DNA of 64,000 nucleotides from a virus. Positions 41,401 to 46,479 of this stretch are shown here, one piece after another. How positions within the stretch are numbered: the first letter of the stretch is position 1; every line of letters starts with the position of its first letter. A program made the translations under genes and the position numbers. Location: IMG/VR virus record IMGVR_UViG_3300046361_000034, positions 19,006 to 83,005 of that record. The stretch is one strand, 5' to 3'. A model generated the notes under the pieces. It saw nothing but the letters and a program-made list of their open reading frames with translations, had not been told where the DNA came from and did no database searches.

Positions 41401-42136
41401 TGTACTTATTAAAAGAACTCATGGTAATTATGATAACTTATCCCCTTTAAAAGTTAAACGTACTTTTACTGGTAGAGCTGCTAGTCAATTTAGAACTTGG
41501 TTATATGAGTCTATTGCTACTCGTATAGAAGATGAAAGATTTGATGCTAATTTAGGAGAAACTGTCAAAGGTAGATATAGAAGTGTAGGAAGTTTAGCTA
41601 ATATAACAGATAAAAATAATGCTGGAAATATTGCTTTTACTTTACTTAAAGGTTTCTTACAACAATTTAGTTTTGGAACTTTACCTATAAATGGTAACTT
41701 TGAAGAACTAATTGATGGGGAGAAATTTAAAGAAATTGATGCGGTAAATATGAGAAAAGTTTGTATGGAAATTGCATTAGCATTAGATTTGTATTTATTC
41801 TTACTATTAGTATCTGCATTTGCTGGAGATGATGATGAAGCTTATACTAATATATTATTAAATCAAGGTGCTAGACTTAAAACAGATTTATTATTGTATG
41901 TAAATCCTATTGAAGCTAGAAATATTGTTAAAGATATTATTCCTGCTATGAGTATTGTTAAAGATACAGGAGATTGGATGAATAGTGTTGGAAGGTTTGC
42001 TATAGGAGAAGATGAAATAGAAAGTGGAGTTCATGATGGAGATAGTAGAGTACTTAGTAATACTATTAAAATGTTACCATTTGGTAGTAAAGCATATAGT
42101 ATTTATAATTCAGGTTCACAACAATATTCTAAATAA
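26432..42136 (+). CDS. Giant virion RNA polymerase polyprotein with kinase-like and degenerate zincin domains
   Basis: One uninterrupted 5234-residue frame, 10 bases after the peptidase-cargo gene. The catalytic motif DFDVDK at residues 2962-2967 matches the DxDxD metal-binding loop of the single-chain double-psi-beta-barrel RNA polymerases of crAss-like phages (DFDID in Cellulophaga phage phi14:2, as I recall). Upstream is a P-loop kinase domain: Walker A GTSGSGKST at 1537-1545 and a VVFDTTNLTKDKR block, as in polynucleotide kinases. At 3884-3957 lies a zincin-like domain (EEMIHG and DEFVAAA). A hydrophobic segment near 5115-5135 (LYLFLLLVSAFAG) could cross a membrane. The protein is presumably packaged, ejected and used for early transcription. 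Related polymerases are much shorter or split. Confidence 0.88.
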   Translation: MALNPNFRKTVSSKDIVLPPDASSENPQQTVGDLGVQIGSPVSSTSHPLEDLGSLVQGYVETGKEKLLNLNLDEYAPYFGNNIGAFGSKEDLDKSRAFRQGSGEQFLNAAGRVAINVVPEMVSQLANAADFEDYFNSDQEVGNWVSNAINKFEVGVDKALPIYRENPDKPLDIGDNAWWFENGSSLVKSAAAFVGAGYLTGAAAGSLFTKGGEALKWLSTMGKESQLADTGKQIANAGATLANAMMLNQAEGVGIATDQFQKSYTRASNDLKASEEGKSLSDEEIDNQARKIAAQEATSALNFNKINILLNLTSANMFMKTSLGTRSLLNAPSLKHGLIELGREGAQEYGEEVINDISQNQATDKDYSFQKAMEYSMTAQGIESGLLGFIGGVGQTALTKAGKYLPIYSNRAYNQAYASHYQSMKNTDLTDIEKDAKAKELALRDVGTNKSRVSDKFNESSRYTQQQNALNRWQNLENSDKIGDISNAFSTTDEILALHKQIADAHASGDVAKAKSLEERTFGLQAKQAFQTGTTDAFEKTYKSFAALTHEEAEKKDIYTEGDENTPNYYKTRANEAVKDIQSLETIYNNSQAYLNSNDVYDMEEHKHYTNKAIKLNLENVTKEFNNALELYKNRPETLPSKTNSFVDLNSPSGYDLNKTQPNFKKTPSYRKIKAMLEADKIYRDNIGNIQEVIDLTTSSSYQEKLKNAINNSRKAVVKENKLKQVFKKRSEKKKEINTLVNTLAKQAKTEVNTNSVVEDVNTINDVIEPGKTLPVENIEEESVVTPKQDEVKKSFPSKPVFVNVPSFNDATINNKFIELKGIAENPDIYLEDSIDYLEKSIDAVRVAKDSNAIPSLEANNVEIGLNSLTEALNDLKAQKAQEVVKADVLKSIGRQLLNSINGEEDIDTNNTDSPSKQFDKAKQQREINLLMDYLNVLDNTGVDITDFKQVVNSFENSTSKAEVIKAFTKLKGLFMAYTGQEVEGSYAEIMYDSVEKQKLSDRYKGINKYNVIGDFYTAPKDDISTDALNSIADLAKLNGLDVNGSGVSTQIYNDTAANLLAYLSKKYKTTFTSKKSDSGHRYIEVTKSDLNNLLNEALNQRVLDPDFLSVGKEITFVPLDSVTLENGDLLYAKDVDVNEKPIGIAVDGELIDGLYLHDTGWININNIDNTSANIVNDQNTLRNLRAHILNSKIPVTTVVQERSAGVPILDESGELSTVLENTPDVEIGIIKEGSVFTGRESIVQTVNISRIDEGKGVIIIPFNNEKLALSVKRAKLDTGVIDSIITATELYLNGTKTELTDELDKTYQINILTSRGLEQYINQFIGYSSLDIKDKQSFSDKLINIADNISLIQFNNGRLYYGQGQEIGVNDIYPSKNNGEERQKDLKHFRQHLKKMYHHINLDLLGTDTGIKLMQNNKVLIPYNTYNEYAKSVMLSPYLSMKLDNGKTIYTLQSRIKFDLEKAFSSNNKAKNVIKSLSEPLDNTNVENTVQPLSEPKSNDISLPNGKTFSFNDVTEDTLSPAKENNNLPNVLLPIGTSGSGKSTFIKSLPQENLVIIEPDAMRVEFTGDINNKTKDKEIYEEATKRAIIAIKQGKQVVFDTTNLTKDKRLPFIEAIKKEIPNANIQYKLMELNPELAKQRIKAQIEKGENRANVSDETINRHAQAYQQMLEDIKEEPLTEFNDSPNLIGNENYDDLINSSSLIPGLSVTTQTSLVRSIVNDIYNEASDSAEPVKLNKQLKLAVESLEMIRDKAVEINHSKAGEINKVVEAVKANVKKLTKAVNLEYKKRNSVVGVINLDNYNELSIDEEQSIKDGGNDKLQLTEYTIDPKTTLTGRAKQMLEGITDKKVTITEDGKEFTTKTTLLNLNIFIPFDIVYNNLISILGKSNTNANMVQVDSKLIEKHGKHPDYVVHALEELSKHIETKPYLIDVMEKLKTAEPDVQNSFISALNKVSTNHIYVHALYDKPNNKYSLRINKAASKNITNLVLSEWQNNLNYSKLLSLDNDRIIYNFRAIDAFNKQFKEIADKNVNPNYKELSDLLKLVGIEIPIQLYNTWNKYGIKVKGTNQTLLDSFKFSTGIFKNIGKRLNSYNTNNAEWLNLSENNLYDDSSFTSLANLVSYYRVDLFNDSFKNANGDTIFGYTNDRYAITRALKLKTDVKLLSDLKSDVFAQDSVWLNQLLKKGDTIAINEESTFYKYFQYGTAESLKTKNALLGKTIDTLKPAELAKFHFSLFQNGGLKIGKDSDPTPIMQVIYPTMEEKANAFIFQVPGEYYKLTAEGKMHPSDKQKLVEILIYPEIQRILKHQADPNAVQIDGYKEGAGKFLLFPKLNDDARLFDKTGQLLDEVLLPEFNGIDFQNILQEHLYNHLMQIFKDTRENWKKFGIITTDKNSKQDQFQYIDASYKAAFAVQGINTTLLNYVINTTVANMNIQQLFIGDPALYYKGSSDAMTTGQLTADNQGKRLSADNAGAIQLLFPQGSTFNTLVIKDNYVSSKRADYIEKLYKGFPDIYGQYKKGTLMSNGKQSKGINSTDAQGYHTLEEHLDIMHSLGTLSLKDKTKILDTYNKTGKINKSDKALVLQPFKPRYVNNFNRFGVNARLYFKYSTLPLIKQFTQGTDLDVLREHMEKNKIQLVLHESAVKVGGSANIIDVYDSKGNIVIPVKWKSSLITNIPREGLGIQQDVPYNSKQKTVNDGTQQAKELFTNIMDIDGFIDPETGKAVTGRELSKTYLVKYKKSFLSKYNKLIQELDFDTKTHTIGNYDKLYKLLEDEGYNRNYSSNDIQGLETVKIGNKSVKFTVPLWLNTADSKIVALLNSIVDNKVRKRSFRGKSFVLASESGTQLKTIKDVNLSEVVKVGDWDGTLKGAWEDNENKGQMSYAEVLVPFKFWDNKGELLKLDEFMNDGVIDLTRLPEELLEIFGYRIPTSGLNLISNIKIVGFLPASYGDIVIAPADFIVQMGSDFDVDKLYTHMYNTHYNDVTKSLHIVNKDISSQHNNITQSIKVMEDRVKELSRNGVASAKDNNLIVALQQQINLLKESDLMQLKDIDEQVIQNDLLDIHKAVLNNPNVEVQKARTNPLSFGELPALAKEIYKESNRFFTPLANTYQQNKYLSARASKTAVGVFSLDTVFNSVLQYIEKPMYFTKVVKEGENMVTKDIRYTIGGYTTNALNNPKRLDGKWKSDSFIAFMATALDNGKEQLLGKLNINSDTFDFIRAANQLGLPENLVILMINQPAIKAYQLSKQFFEDVEIKPFNEDIENILSTTSIENLLKTVKGDDITSDRQQAYLSFFKELSSKGRQLKILQSAINSDSSGIGKNIFYSIKKAEQILNLPKSTEISNVDNLIGNYIYLNESPAYNKLSVEEQEGYINTKKEDGYILYNNVLIQPTSLGGMAGVYATMLNNQLWSKLYPYTDKNYYSIITSIIPADSDNSTIQGSADALQNSVTNYKSFLISNTFNLFTSKYTSITEARKDLLFDRENHLSLGSFISQIKNTKAYSNAMLDRLQIGRSNQIVDITGSIPTVITYQNAGSVEMDEEVIINSFIDMIVNPQDLGQFNGESINTKQLADLLITHQMINGGIQKSNQFIKYIPFKYLQKRGFYKAVESTNVVTNVDTVNQIRNTYYTQYLQHNPEEFYNEFYDIESPKFVNDYKNIVNGKLVGVDPQLSEKTNFVITNKANSEIYRIFKHDDMSGDFIEIDNLGWKGNNEYDINATFAARSSIYINQVDNYSNFDKLNGIDTSNFEEINDDVIENAEEHLPNPTETSNFLRLDRDTKSDNSPAIYNENKYDLVKKYYLDDNNLSIEDKYRLILKEVEANSTNPIVQYFSKKLVDIIPYLAETPLYVNTKLPVQGRATTTKLLGEPVRIEINPNLISSDEEMAEVLMEEMIHGLLKTEISKGSSEFVKSLNSIKNEVRSILIEKYGKEAFDTVDKKIVGKLPLKEGVERNLIYNVYNLDEFVAAAIKDKTFQAFLNSTESLDSTKSIFSRFVDYIKNLLVKLGVVPDKNLSAVLHEIINVVESPNFQVGRELVTPKYVRTVGYLNNKFNLTNNTNELRSKGNAEEIADFINRNIVNVEAVVKDNFVILTSKKLYEVNEDNSFGTEDIQDEGFGSNLVNYYQSLTLRVAKLKANIKKAVELKDFVRVADLTERYNVEKDKLVGVKKITAAVDLADKGEEDLQMIETILNRKMTSEDIVYARGVLNFWKDAKRLVFNERLNSSKPLTRIYGAIEGSAEALSDKLFKIEKTYMEEYIKKYTDQDINLDQQFKDYKDINIIQANVRDISSYDNILLSSIWSSVKHANIAATNEGNEKLESINNQLTKVVPVLKSLGNAELFEVFRQKNSNGKLTGHIINPYTDIFYKDRAKVLKKLNKDNTQTNFIKYLNWINQSAFDVDLESIFPTTGETDATTIVREELKQKLGAGVYSFWFKNQKNKIDSYNDHKFGQTQSLLAKYKLASEQDILNSDEANREYKFWIEKNSPYRLAKYAFQDNIKLSSEFGYTSQKYYEVIPKDSEYLDSNYDTISNNPELLEFYNTITDLFKDLKKYVPESQQKTLAYGGVPSLEKSIVELYTEHGMQLGVLPIQDIWTKSMQSSFGDNTSTIIDPVTNRPINEMRIPIIKDNYKEVQKYIKQKSAEYLIENNKAPSADIIKGFEEDIINEISEGKSFDLGKIAKVYTALVLAHKHKSKIEDSVKIANTVLNKYEETRLRPDGTPETDAMTGAIQRKGADQSFGNIKSAYESYINNVFYGDIHEEEGKGKKSLTKSEKLEKAKLLGLLNQLEVQHDNKLIEDELYKSTKDNLTEQLGNLGKTFIYSKAGDNVLKYVQLKLMGWNVLGGISNMGFGWLSNQIEAAGGQFFNKADLAYAYKLSLHSITKNASFNKLETDTARKIREGMDKWDILKDASHELYTSSTPSSFDSKLKFLKPFNVNQRTEYLNQAPLFIALSRNTMVDTTKGKISLWDGFDKDWNWNEAEYGAEPTEVINKMRIKLDVLIKRTHGNYDNLSPLKVKRTFTGRAASQFRTWLYESIATRIEDERFDANLGETVKGRYRSVGSLANITDKNNAGNIAFTLLKGFLQQFSFGTLPINGNFEELIDGEKFKEIDAVNMRKVCMEIALALDLYLFLLLVSAFAGDDDEAYTNILLNQGARLKTDLLLYVNPIEARNIVKDIIPAMSIVKDTGDWMNSVGRFAIGEDEIESGVHDGDSRVLSNTIKMLPFGSKAYSIYNSGSQQYSK

Positions 42137-42189
42137 GTTTCATTATCTAGTTCACTAGAAACGTTAAATTTTTTATTAGGATTAAAATT

Positions 42190-42224
42190 AAAAGGGATAA
42201 CAGTATATGTTATCCCTTTTTATT
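42190..42224. terminator. Bidirectional terminator between late and early arms
   Basis: A perfect 12-bp stem (42190-42201 with 42209-42220) with a 7-base loop has a T-rich run on its right for plus transcripts and an A-rich stretch on its left that gives a U-rich run for minus transcripts. It sits in the 87-base gap where the two gene arms converge. Confidence 0.88.
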
Positions 42225-42703
42225 TATTTCTGTTTAAGAGAATTAGTAATAGTTTCTAATTTATTACTAAGTTGAGTAATACTAAGATTTTTTAATTTCT
42301 TTAAATCATCGACTAATACATAAACATCTTTATGATAAAGATAAATTAATTTTCCATCTTTAATAACTCTTTTATCTGTTCCATTTGGTCCTTTACTTCT
42401 AAGTCTACATCTAGCAATAATACTTCCAGACATTTTAACCTCAAATGATTTTTTAATATCATTATCAACTAGTGCAACAGGAGTTTCAGAATGAAGTTGT
42501 AAAAAGAAATTAACAATTTTTCGATAATCATTAAGAGTTTTTTCCTTAGTATTTGTATCATCGGCATAATACTTTTCACGTTTATCTAGACGATTAGTTA
42601 AAGTATTACATAGATTAAAATATTTTATATATTTTCCATAAGATATAAATGCAATAACAGCAAATAAAAAACAAAGTACACATAATATCAATATATTACT
42701 CAT
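42224..42703 (-). CDS. Membrane-anchored protein of unknown function, end of the early arm
   Basis: The 159-residue product has an N-terminal membrane segment (residues about 4-21, LILCVLCFLFAVIAFI). A charged Lys/Asp-rich helical region and a cytoplasmic-type mixed domain follow, containing RCRLRSKGPNGTDKR, and it ends in a coiled-coil-like tail. No family is recognised. It is the last gene of the minus-strand array and 2 bases from the similar-topology gene upstream, so the two may work together at the inner membrane. A role in host takeover or in anchoring replication is possible but not shown. Confidence 0.65.
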   Translation of the reverse strand: MSNILILCVLCFLFAVIAFISYGKYIKYFNLCNTLTNRLDKREKYYADDTNTKEKTLNDYRKIVNFFLQLHSETPVALVDNDIKKSFEVKMSGSIIARCRLRSKGPNGTDKRVIKDGKLIYLYHKDVYVLVDDLKKLKNLSITQLSNKLETITNSLKQK

Positions 42704-42705
42704 AA

Positions 42706-43260
42706 TTAAGATTTTTTAATATTATTAATATTGGTTATTAGAGTAGATAAATTAGGTAATTTATTAGAAGTTGCACTAGCGTTTTGTAAACTTCCTAATA
42801 TATCTGATAGCATAATAAAATCATCACCTTTAGTATCTATTAAAAATTTAATTTTATCATTTATTACTTCTTGTTTTGAATAATTATATACATTATAATT
42901 TCCATTTGTGGCAGTAAGTCTTAAAGCAGGACAAGTTATACTTTCAGTATCAACAACTCTTAATCTATTAAACCACTCTTTATCTAATAGGTGTAATAAG
43001 TAAATAGCATAAAAGAATTTCCTATGTAAATCATTATAACTTGTTTCTTGATTTTGAATCATAGTTACTAATTTCTTTTCACTAGTTTCATAGCATAAAT
43101 TAATAAGATCTCTTTCTTTTTGAAAAGCATCTTTATCTTTAGATAAATCTTCTTCAAGTTCTTTAATTTTAATAGTTTTAATACTTCCAATAATAAATTG
43201 AATTACTACACATATTGCAAGTATTACAGCAATAGCAACGATAATGGCATGATTAATCAT
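42706..43260 (-). CDS. Second membrane-anchored protein of unknown function
   Basis: A 184-residue protein with an N-terminal membrane segment (about residues 5-25, IIVAIAVILAICVVIQFIIG) and a following charged coiled-coil region (KIKELEEDLSKDKDAFQKERD). A compact C-terminal part with several Cys and Trp/Tyr residues completes it. Its topology parallels the next gene, 2 bases downstream, although the sequences do not obviously align. It follows the gene at 43263 by 2 bases. Not recognised as any known lysis or exclusion protein. Confidence 0.65.
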   Translation of the reverse strand: MINHAIIVAIAVILAICVVIQFIIGSIKTIKIKELEEDLSKDKDAFQKERDLINLCYETSEKKLVTMIQNQETSYNDLHRKFFYAIYLLHLLDKEWFNRLRVVDTESITCPALRLTATNGNYNVYNYSKQEVINDKIKFLIDTKGDDFIMLSDILGSLQNASATSNKLPNLSTLITNINNIKKS

Positions 43261-43262
43261 AA

Positions 43263-43817
43263 TTAATTAGTTTTAAGTTTATAAATATAGTTATTAAAAT
43301 TAGTATGTGTATCAATAGTAGGAACAAATCTCCAATAATCCTCTACTCGTATAAAGTAATTGTTATGATTATAAGTTGTACCATTAGATAAATTAGTTTT
43401 AACTTCTAATTGAAGTTTATCAGTAGTTATAATAGGTAAAGAATAATAATAATCTTTAACTTCCTCTAACTGTTCAGTAATACCAGTTTTATAAGTATTA
43501 GTAAATTGAATCATAAGTAAAAAGATTAATAAAGCTAATTGTTCTTTATTACTCTCTCCATATAAAAATAGTTTAAATAATTCTTTAACCTCATGTATAT
43601 TAACTTGAGTTTGCTTTTCTTTAGGAATTACATCTAATACTCGTTTCTGAATATCTTGTATAATAAAATCAGGATAAAGAGGTAAACTTTGTAAAAGAAT
43701 ATTTACAATATCTGCTACTTCAAGTACGTGAAATCTATCATATATTGTATCGCCTTCTTGTGTTCGTGCTCTTTCTAATGCAGAAAATATTATAGCTTGT
43801 AATTTTTCATATTCCAT
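43263..43817 (-). CDS. Hypothetical early protein
   Basis: The 184-residue product is predicted soluble, Leu/Ile-rich and largely helical in the first 115 residues (repeated amphipathic stretches such as VADIVNILLQSLPLYPDFII), with a Tyr/Asn-rich beta-like C-terminus. No motif is recognised. Its start overlaps the DUF932 gene stop by one base (TAATG), so it is translationally coupled to that gene and may share its process. Confidence 0.6.
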   Translation of the reverse strand: MEYEKLQAIIFSALERARTQEGDTIYDRFHVLEVADIVNILLQSLPLYPDFIIQDIQKRVLDVIPKEKQTQVNIHEVKELFKLFLYGESNKEQLALLIFLLMIQFTNTYKTGITEQLEEVKDYYYSLPIITTDKLQLEVKTNLSNGTTYNHNNYFIRVEDYWRFVPTIDTHTNFNNYIYKLKTN

Positions 43818-44842
43818 TATAGAGATATTATTTCTTTAAATATAAGTTCACGAGTTGTAGTATCCATAAGATTATTTTTAAATTTACTGTCAGCAGTTCT
43901 ATACTCTTTAGTGTTTTGTAGATAACCAGTAATACCATTAAATAATCCCCAACCTGTACCAATAAGTCCTTCTTGTCCTACACCTATATTATAATAAGTC
44001 CAAGCAGCCTCAAGAATATTTTTACCTTTAGTTGAAAGATTACCATATTTATCATCTGGTACTTTTAATACTTTTTGCATAATAGTTTTGGCTTCATCAT
44101 CTGTAACAGGTACTCTAGCAATATGAGAAAATGCTTCTTGATATGCAAGAGTTTGTTGGTCAACAATACCTAGTACTTTTTTAGATTGTTCTAGTTTATC
44201 ATTGGCAGAAGATGTGTGACGTATTACTACTCTATTACTTTTTGCCTGTAGAGCCATACTTAGTGTGTTGTTGCATACAACCCTAATTGGTGTAAACATT
44301 ACAACAATACTACTACTACCATCATGTGACATAGTAAGTAATAAGTATTTATCAATTTGGTCATTATTAATAACCATTTCGGCTTTTAGTTTACAAGTAA
44401 TAAATATAGTTTCACCGTTACCTAATGCACCTACTGTTTCATATTCAGCATATCTTTCTCCTACTATACTATCAATAAATTCAAATGCTTCGTGGTTTTG
44501 AATTACATGATACTTACTACCAACTATTCCTAAAGGCAAACCATTGTCAGTTCTCACAGTAGCAAACTTATCCTCAAACAACTCAATTCCTCTATATGTA
44601 GGTTTATTATCAATAAACTCTCTTGATATATGAGTCCGTTGTTTAGCTTCTTCAAAATCAAAAGTTTTAGTTCCTTGTACATATAAAGGCTGTTTATCAA
44701 CAATAAAATTTAATCCCCCAAGTTCAATAGCCTCTTTAGAAGTCATAGCTTCAACTACTGTACCTAATCCATGCCAAGCAGGTTCTTTACGGGTTACAAA
44801 TGATGCTATTCCGTTACGTCTAATGTTTAAAGTATGTGCCAT
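43817..44842 (-). CDS. DUF932 phage/plasmid-like protein
   Basis: A 341-residue protein of the DUF932 (phage/plasmid-like TIGR03299) family. Typical marks are the N-terminal TRKEPAWHGLGTVV block, LGIVGSKYHVIQNHEAFEFID in the first third, and GDGSSSIVVMFTPIRVVCNNTL-like sequence near the middle (here SHDGSSSIVVMFTPIRVVCNN). Length is usual for the family. The function is not established. The proteins are common in large phages and plasmids, and are often next to recombination and replication genes. Here the gene lies in the early arm between small genes and is coupled to the downstream hypothetical gene by a one-base overlap. Confidence 0.85.
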   Translation of the reverse strand: MAHTLNIRRNGIASFVTRKEPAWHGLGTVVEAMTSKEAIELGGLNFIVDKQPLYVQGTKTFDFEEAKQRTHISREFIDNKPTYRGIELFEDKFATVRTDNGLPLGIVGSKYHVIQNHEAFEFIDSIVGERYAEYETVGALGNGETIFITCKLKAEMVINNDQIDKYLLLTMSHDGSSSIVVMFTPIRVVCNNTLSMALQAKSNRVVIRHTSSANDKLEQSKKVLGIVDQQTLAYQEAFSHIARVPVTDDEAKTIMQKVLKVPDDKYGNLSTKGKNILEAAWTYYNIGVGQEGLIGTGWGLFNGITGYLQNTKEYRTADSKFKNNLMDTTTRELIFKEIISL

Positions 44843-44846
44843 ATAG

Positions 44847-45089
44847 TTAATTTAATTTGATTACTTTATATTCTCCTTTAGGAAAAAAATCTTTTCTTTC
44901 GTTAAATTCTTCTTCTGTATACTGATTATGGAAATCATAATTATCTTTCATATTTTTAGACATAAATCTATTAATAAAAGCTTCTTTAGCTTGACCCATA
45001 GTACCTCCTTTAACTTTTACATAATGATCTCGCATAAGATAACCAGTTATAGTAGTATGAGTTTGTCCAAATGTAAAATACCAATCCAT
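44847..45089 (-). CDS. Small conserved hypothetical protein
   Basis: The start is placed at the ATG covering 45087-45089, giving an 80-residue product MDWYFTFGQTHTTITGYLMR and so on. An ATG 27 bases further upstream (45116) would overlap the preceding gene by 26 bases, whereas this one begins 1 base after that gene's stop, matching the packing seen elsewhere. The protein is rich in aromatic and charged residues (KGGTMGQAKEAFINRFM; NQYTEEEFNERKDFFPKGEY). No function is recognised. Confidence 0.65.
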   Translation of the reverse strand: MDWYFTFGQTHTTITGYLMRDHYVKVKGGTMGQAKEAFINRFMSKNMKDNYDFHNQYTEEEFNERKDFFPKGEYKVIKLN

Positions 45090-45090
45090 A

Positions 45091-45309
45091 TTATTTAAGA
45101 TTAAATTTATTTGCAAAATATTTAACTACTTCAGGAATAGACTTTTTATAATAAGGTTGATTATCCATACACCATAATTTAAGTTCTTCTTTATTTTCAA
45201 ACTTTTTAGTAATAGATTGTCCTTGCATTATAATATTAACTTGATATTCAAGTTCATCAATAAATGCTTGTACAGTCCATCCTTCCCAAACGTGTCTATT
45301 TAAATCCAT
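45091..45309 (-). CDS. Small conserved hypothetical protein
   Basis: A 72-residue product starting MDLNRHVWEGWTVQAFIDEL. I recall similar small proteins with an RHxWEGWTV opening from Bacteroidota phage early regions, without known function. It is 1 base after the dNMP kinase gene stop and 1 base before the next start, so it belongs firmly to the transcript. Confidence 0.65.
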   Translation of the reverse strand: MDLNRHVWEGWTVQAFIDELEYQVNIIMQGQSITKKFENKEELKLWCMDNQPYYKKSIPEVVKYFANKFNLK

Positions 45310-45310
45310 A

Positions 45311-46147
45311 TTATATAATATTTTCTTTAATTACTATCTCTTTTACTTTTTCAATCAATTCTTCAATAGTACCAGTGTTATCAATAGTATAATCAAATTC
45401 TGCATTATCTAATGCTGTTTCTGATAGATGAAATGCTCCTTGCTTATTATTAAATTCTTGTTGTTTATTTGCTAAATTCTCAGCATAACTTAAAGCACTG
45501 TTATCATAAGATAAAGGTCTATTAACACGAATACTAATTCCTTCTCTATCTTTAATAGCTTGAAGTTCATTAGGAAATCTCATATCTGTGATAATCCAAT
45601 TAGAATAACTTTCTACCTCTTTAATATTTTCAGGAGTACTTCCTTTATATACCATTATAGGTTTATATCCACTAAACAAAGCATTAACCCATCCATTAAT
45701 ATGAATAGTATTTCTCATACATTCAGTACCAAGTAATTGAAGTAACATTCTGTATGTTAATGGTTGCTTATAAGCAGTTTGCCAATTAATACGTTTCTGT
45801 TCTTCATATTCTTCTTCAGTACAAGTCATACTCCACATAACAGTTTCTCCATTACGATTACCATGACCAATAGCATAAGCATATCTAATCCAATCTTCAC
45901 CAATTTCAGTATCTTTGAATTTAGCATCTTCTAATTGTTCTCTAGTACAACCAGTCCATAAACATACAGTATCTTTAAGAGTATCAGCAAACTTTTTAAT
46001 ATAAGTATTAGATGCTCTTTGTAAGGCTTCTTCATTAAAAGTTTCAAAACCAATATATTCTCCTTTATTAGGTATAAGAAGATATTGTATAATCTTACCA
46101 ACAGTATCTTTACCACTTCCTATTTTACCACTAATTCCTATAAGCAT
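45311..46147 (-). CDS. Deoxynucleoside monophosphate kinase
   Basis: The 278-residue protein opens with the P-loop GKIGSGKDT (Lys13), the signature of phage dNMP kinases (T4 gp1-like). These kinases phosphorylate dNMPs to dNDPs for DNA synthesis. Other supportive parts are a TDMRFPNELQAIKDREG block around residues 190-205, which resembles the specificity/Lid part of this family, and a basic RVNRPLSY segment. It is encoded with thyX and a MazG-like gene, consistent with dNTP supply. The ATG chosen fits the family's usual N-terminus, directly before the first beta strand and P-loop. Confidence 0.85.
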   Translation of the reverse strand: MLIGISGKIGSGKDTVGKIIQYLLIPNKGEYIGFETFNEEALQRASNTYIKKFADTLKDTVCLWTGCTREQLEDAKFKDTEIGEDWIRYAYAIGHGNRNGETVMWSMTCTEEEYEEQKRINWQTAYKQPLTYRMLLQLLGTECMRNTIHINGWVNALFSGYKPIMVYKGSTPENIKEVESYSNWIITDMRFPNELQAIKDREGISIRVNRPLSYDNSALSYAENLANKQQEFNNKQGAFHLSETALDNAEFDYTIDNTGTIEELIEKVKEIVIKENII

Positions 46148-46226
46148 ATATCATATTTTAAATTAATTTCTTCTTCTGTAAATTTACCTAATCTTCCATT
46201 TCACATTCTTTGGTATATAAATACTC
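46148..46226 (-). other. Inter-gene remnant with a short ATGA-coupled reading frame
   Basis: The TGA of the upstream gene overlaps an ATG (ATGA), opening a 14-codon frame ending in TAA. In the frame that leads into the dNMP kinase ATG, the same stretch reads GRLGKFTEEEINLKYD, protein-like but with no start codon and a TGA before it. It looks like a small gene broken by a one-base frameshift, or chance. No stronger signal was seen here. Confidence 0.3.
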
Positions 46227-46479
46227 ATCTTTTTAATTTATTTAACTTATCTTTAAAATCTTTAATTATTAAATTCAGTTCTTCTAATTTAGTTAATTGA
46301 ATAGTAACTGACATTTCTTTATCATCAAAATCTCTATCTACTATACTAATAGTGGGTGTAGTACATTCTCCTGTACCATCTGATAATTGTACTAATTGAC
46401 CATACATTGAATACATTACAACAAGGTCTATTGAGTATATATGAATATCAGTATTTTTAGTATCTTGTTGTATATTCAT
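46225..46479 (-). CDS. Small hypothetical protein
   Basis: The 84-residue product has a beta-rich first half (DIHIYSIDLVVMYSMYGQLVQL) and a C-terminal amphipathic helix rich in Lys/Leu. It ends with TGA, one of the few non-TAA stops here. It directly abuts the upstream zinc-ribbon-like gene. Function not recognised. Confidence 0.6.
   Translation of the reverse strand: MNIQQDTKNTDIHIYSIDLVVMYSMYGQLVQLSDGTGECTTPTISIVDRDFDDKEMSVTIQLTKLEELNLIIKDFKDKLNKLKR

Noticed and set aside
42140-42165. Small hairpin TCTAG-TTCA-CTAGA right after the giant gene as a terminator
   Set aside because: Only a 5-bp stem; the strong bidirectional hairpin at 42190-42220 explains termination better.
45090-45116. Upstream start at 45116 for the small gene ending at 44847
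   Set aside because: It would overlap the preceding gene by 26 bases; the ATG at 45089 lies directly after that gene's stop.
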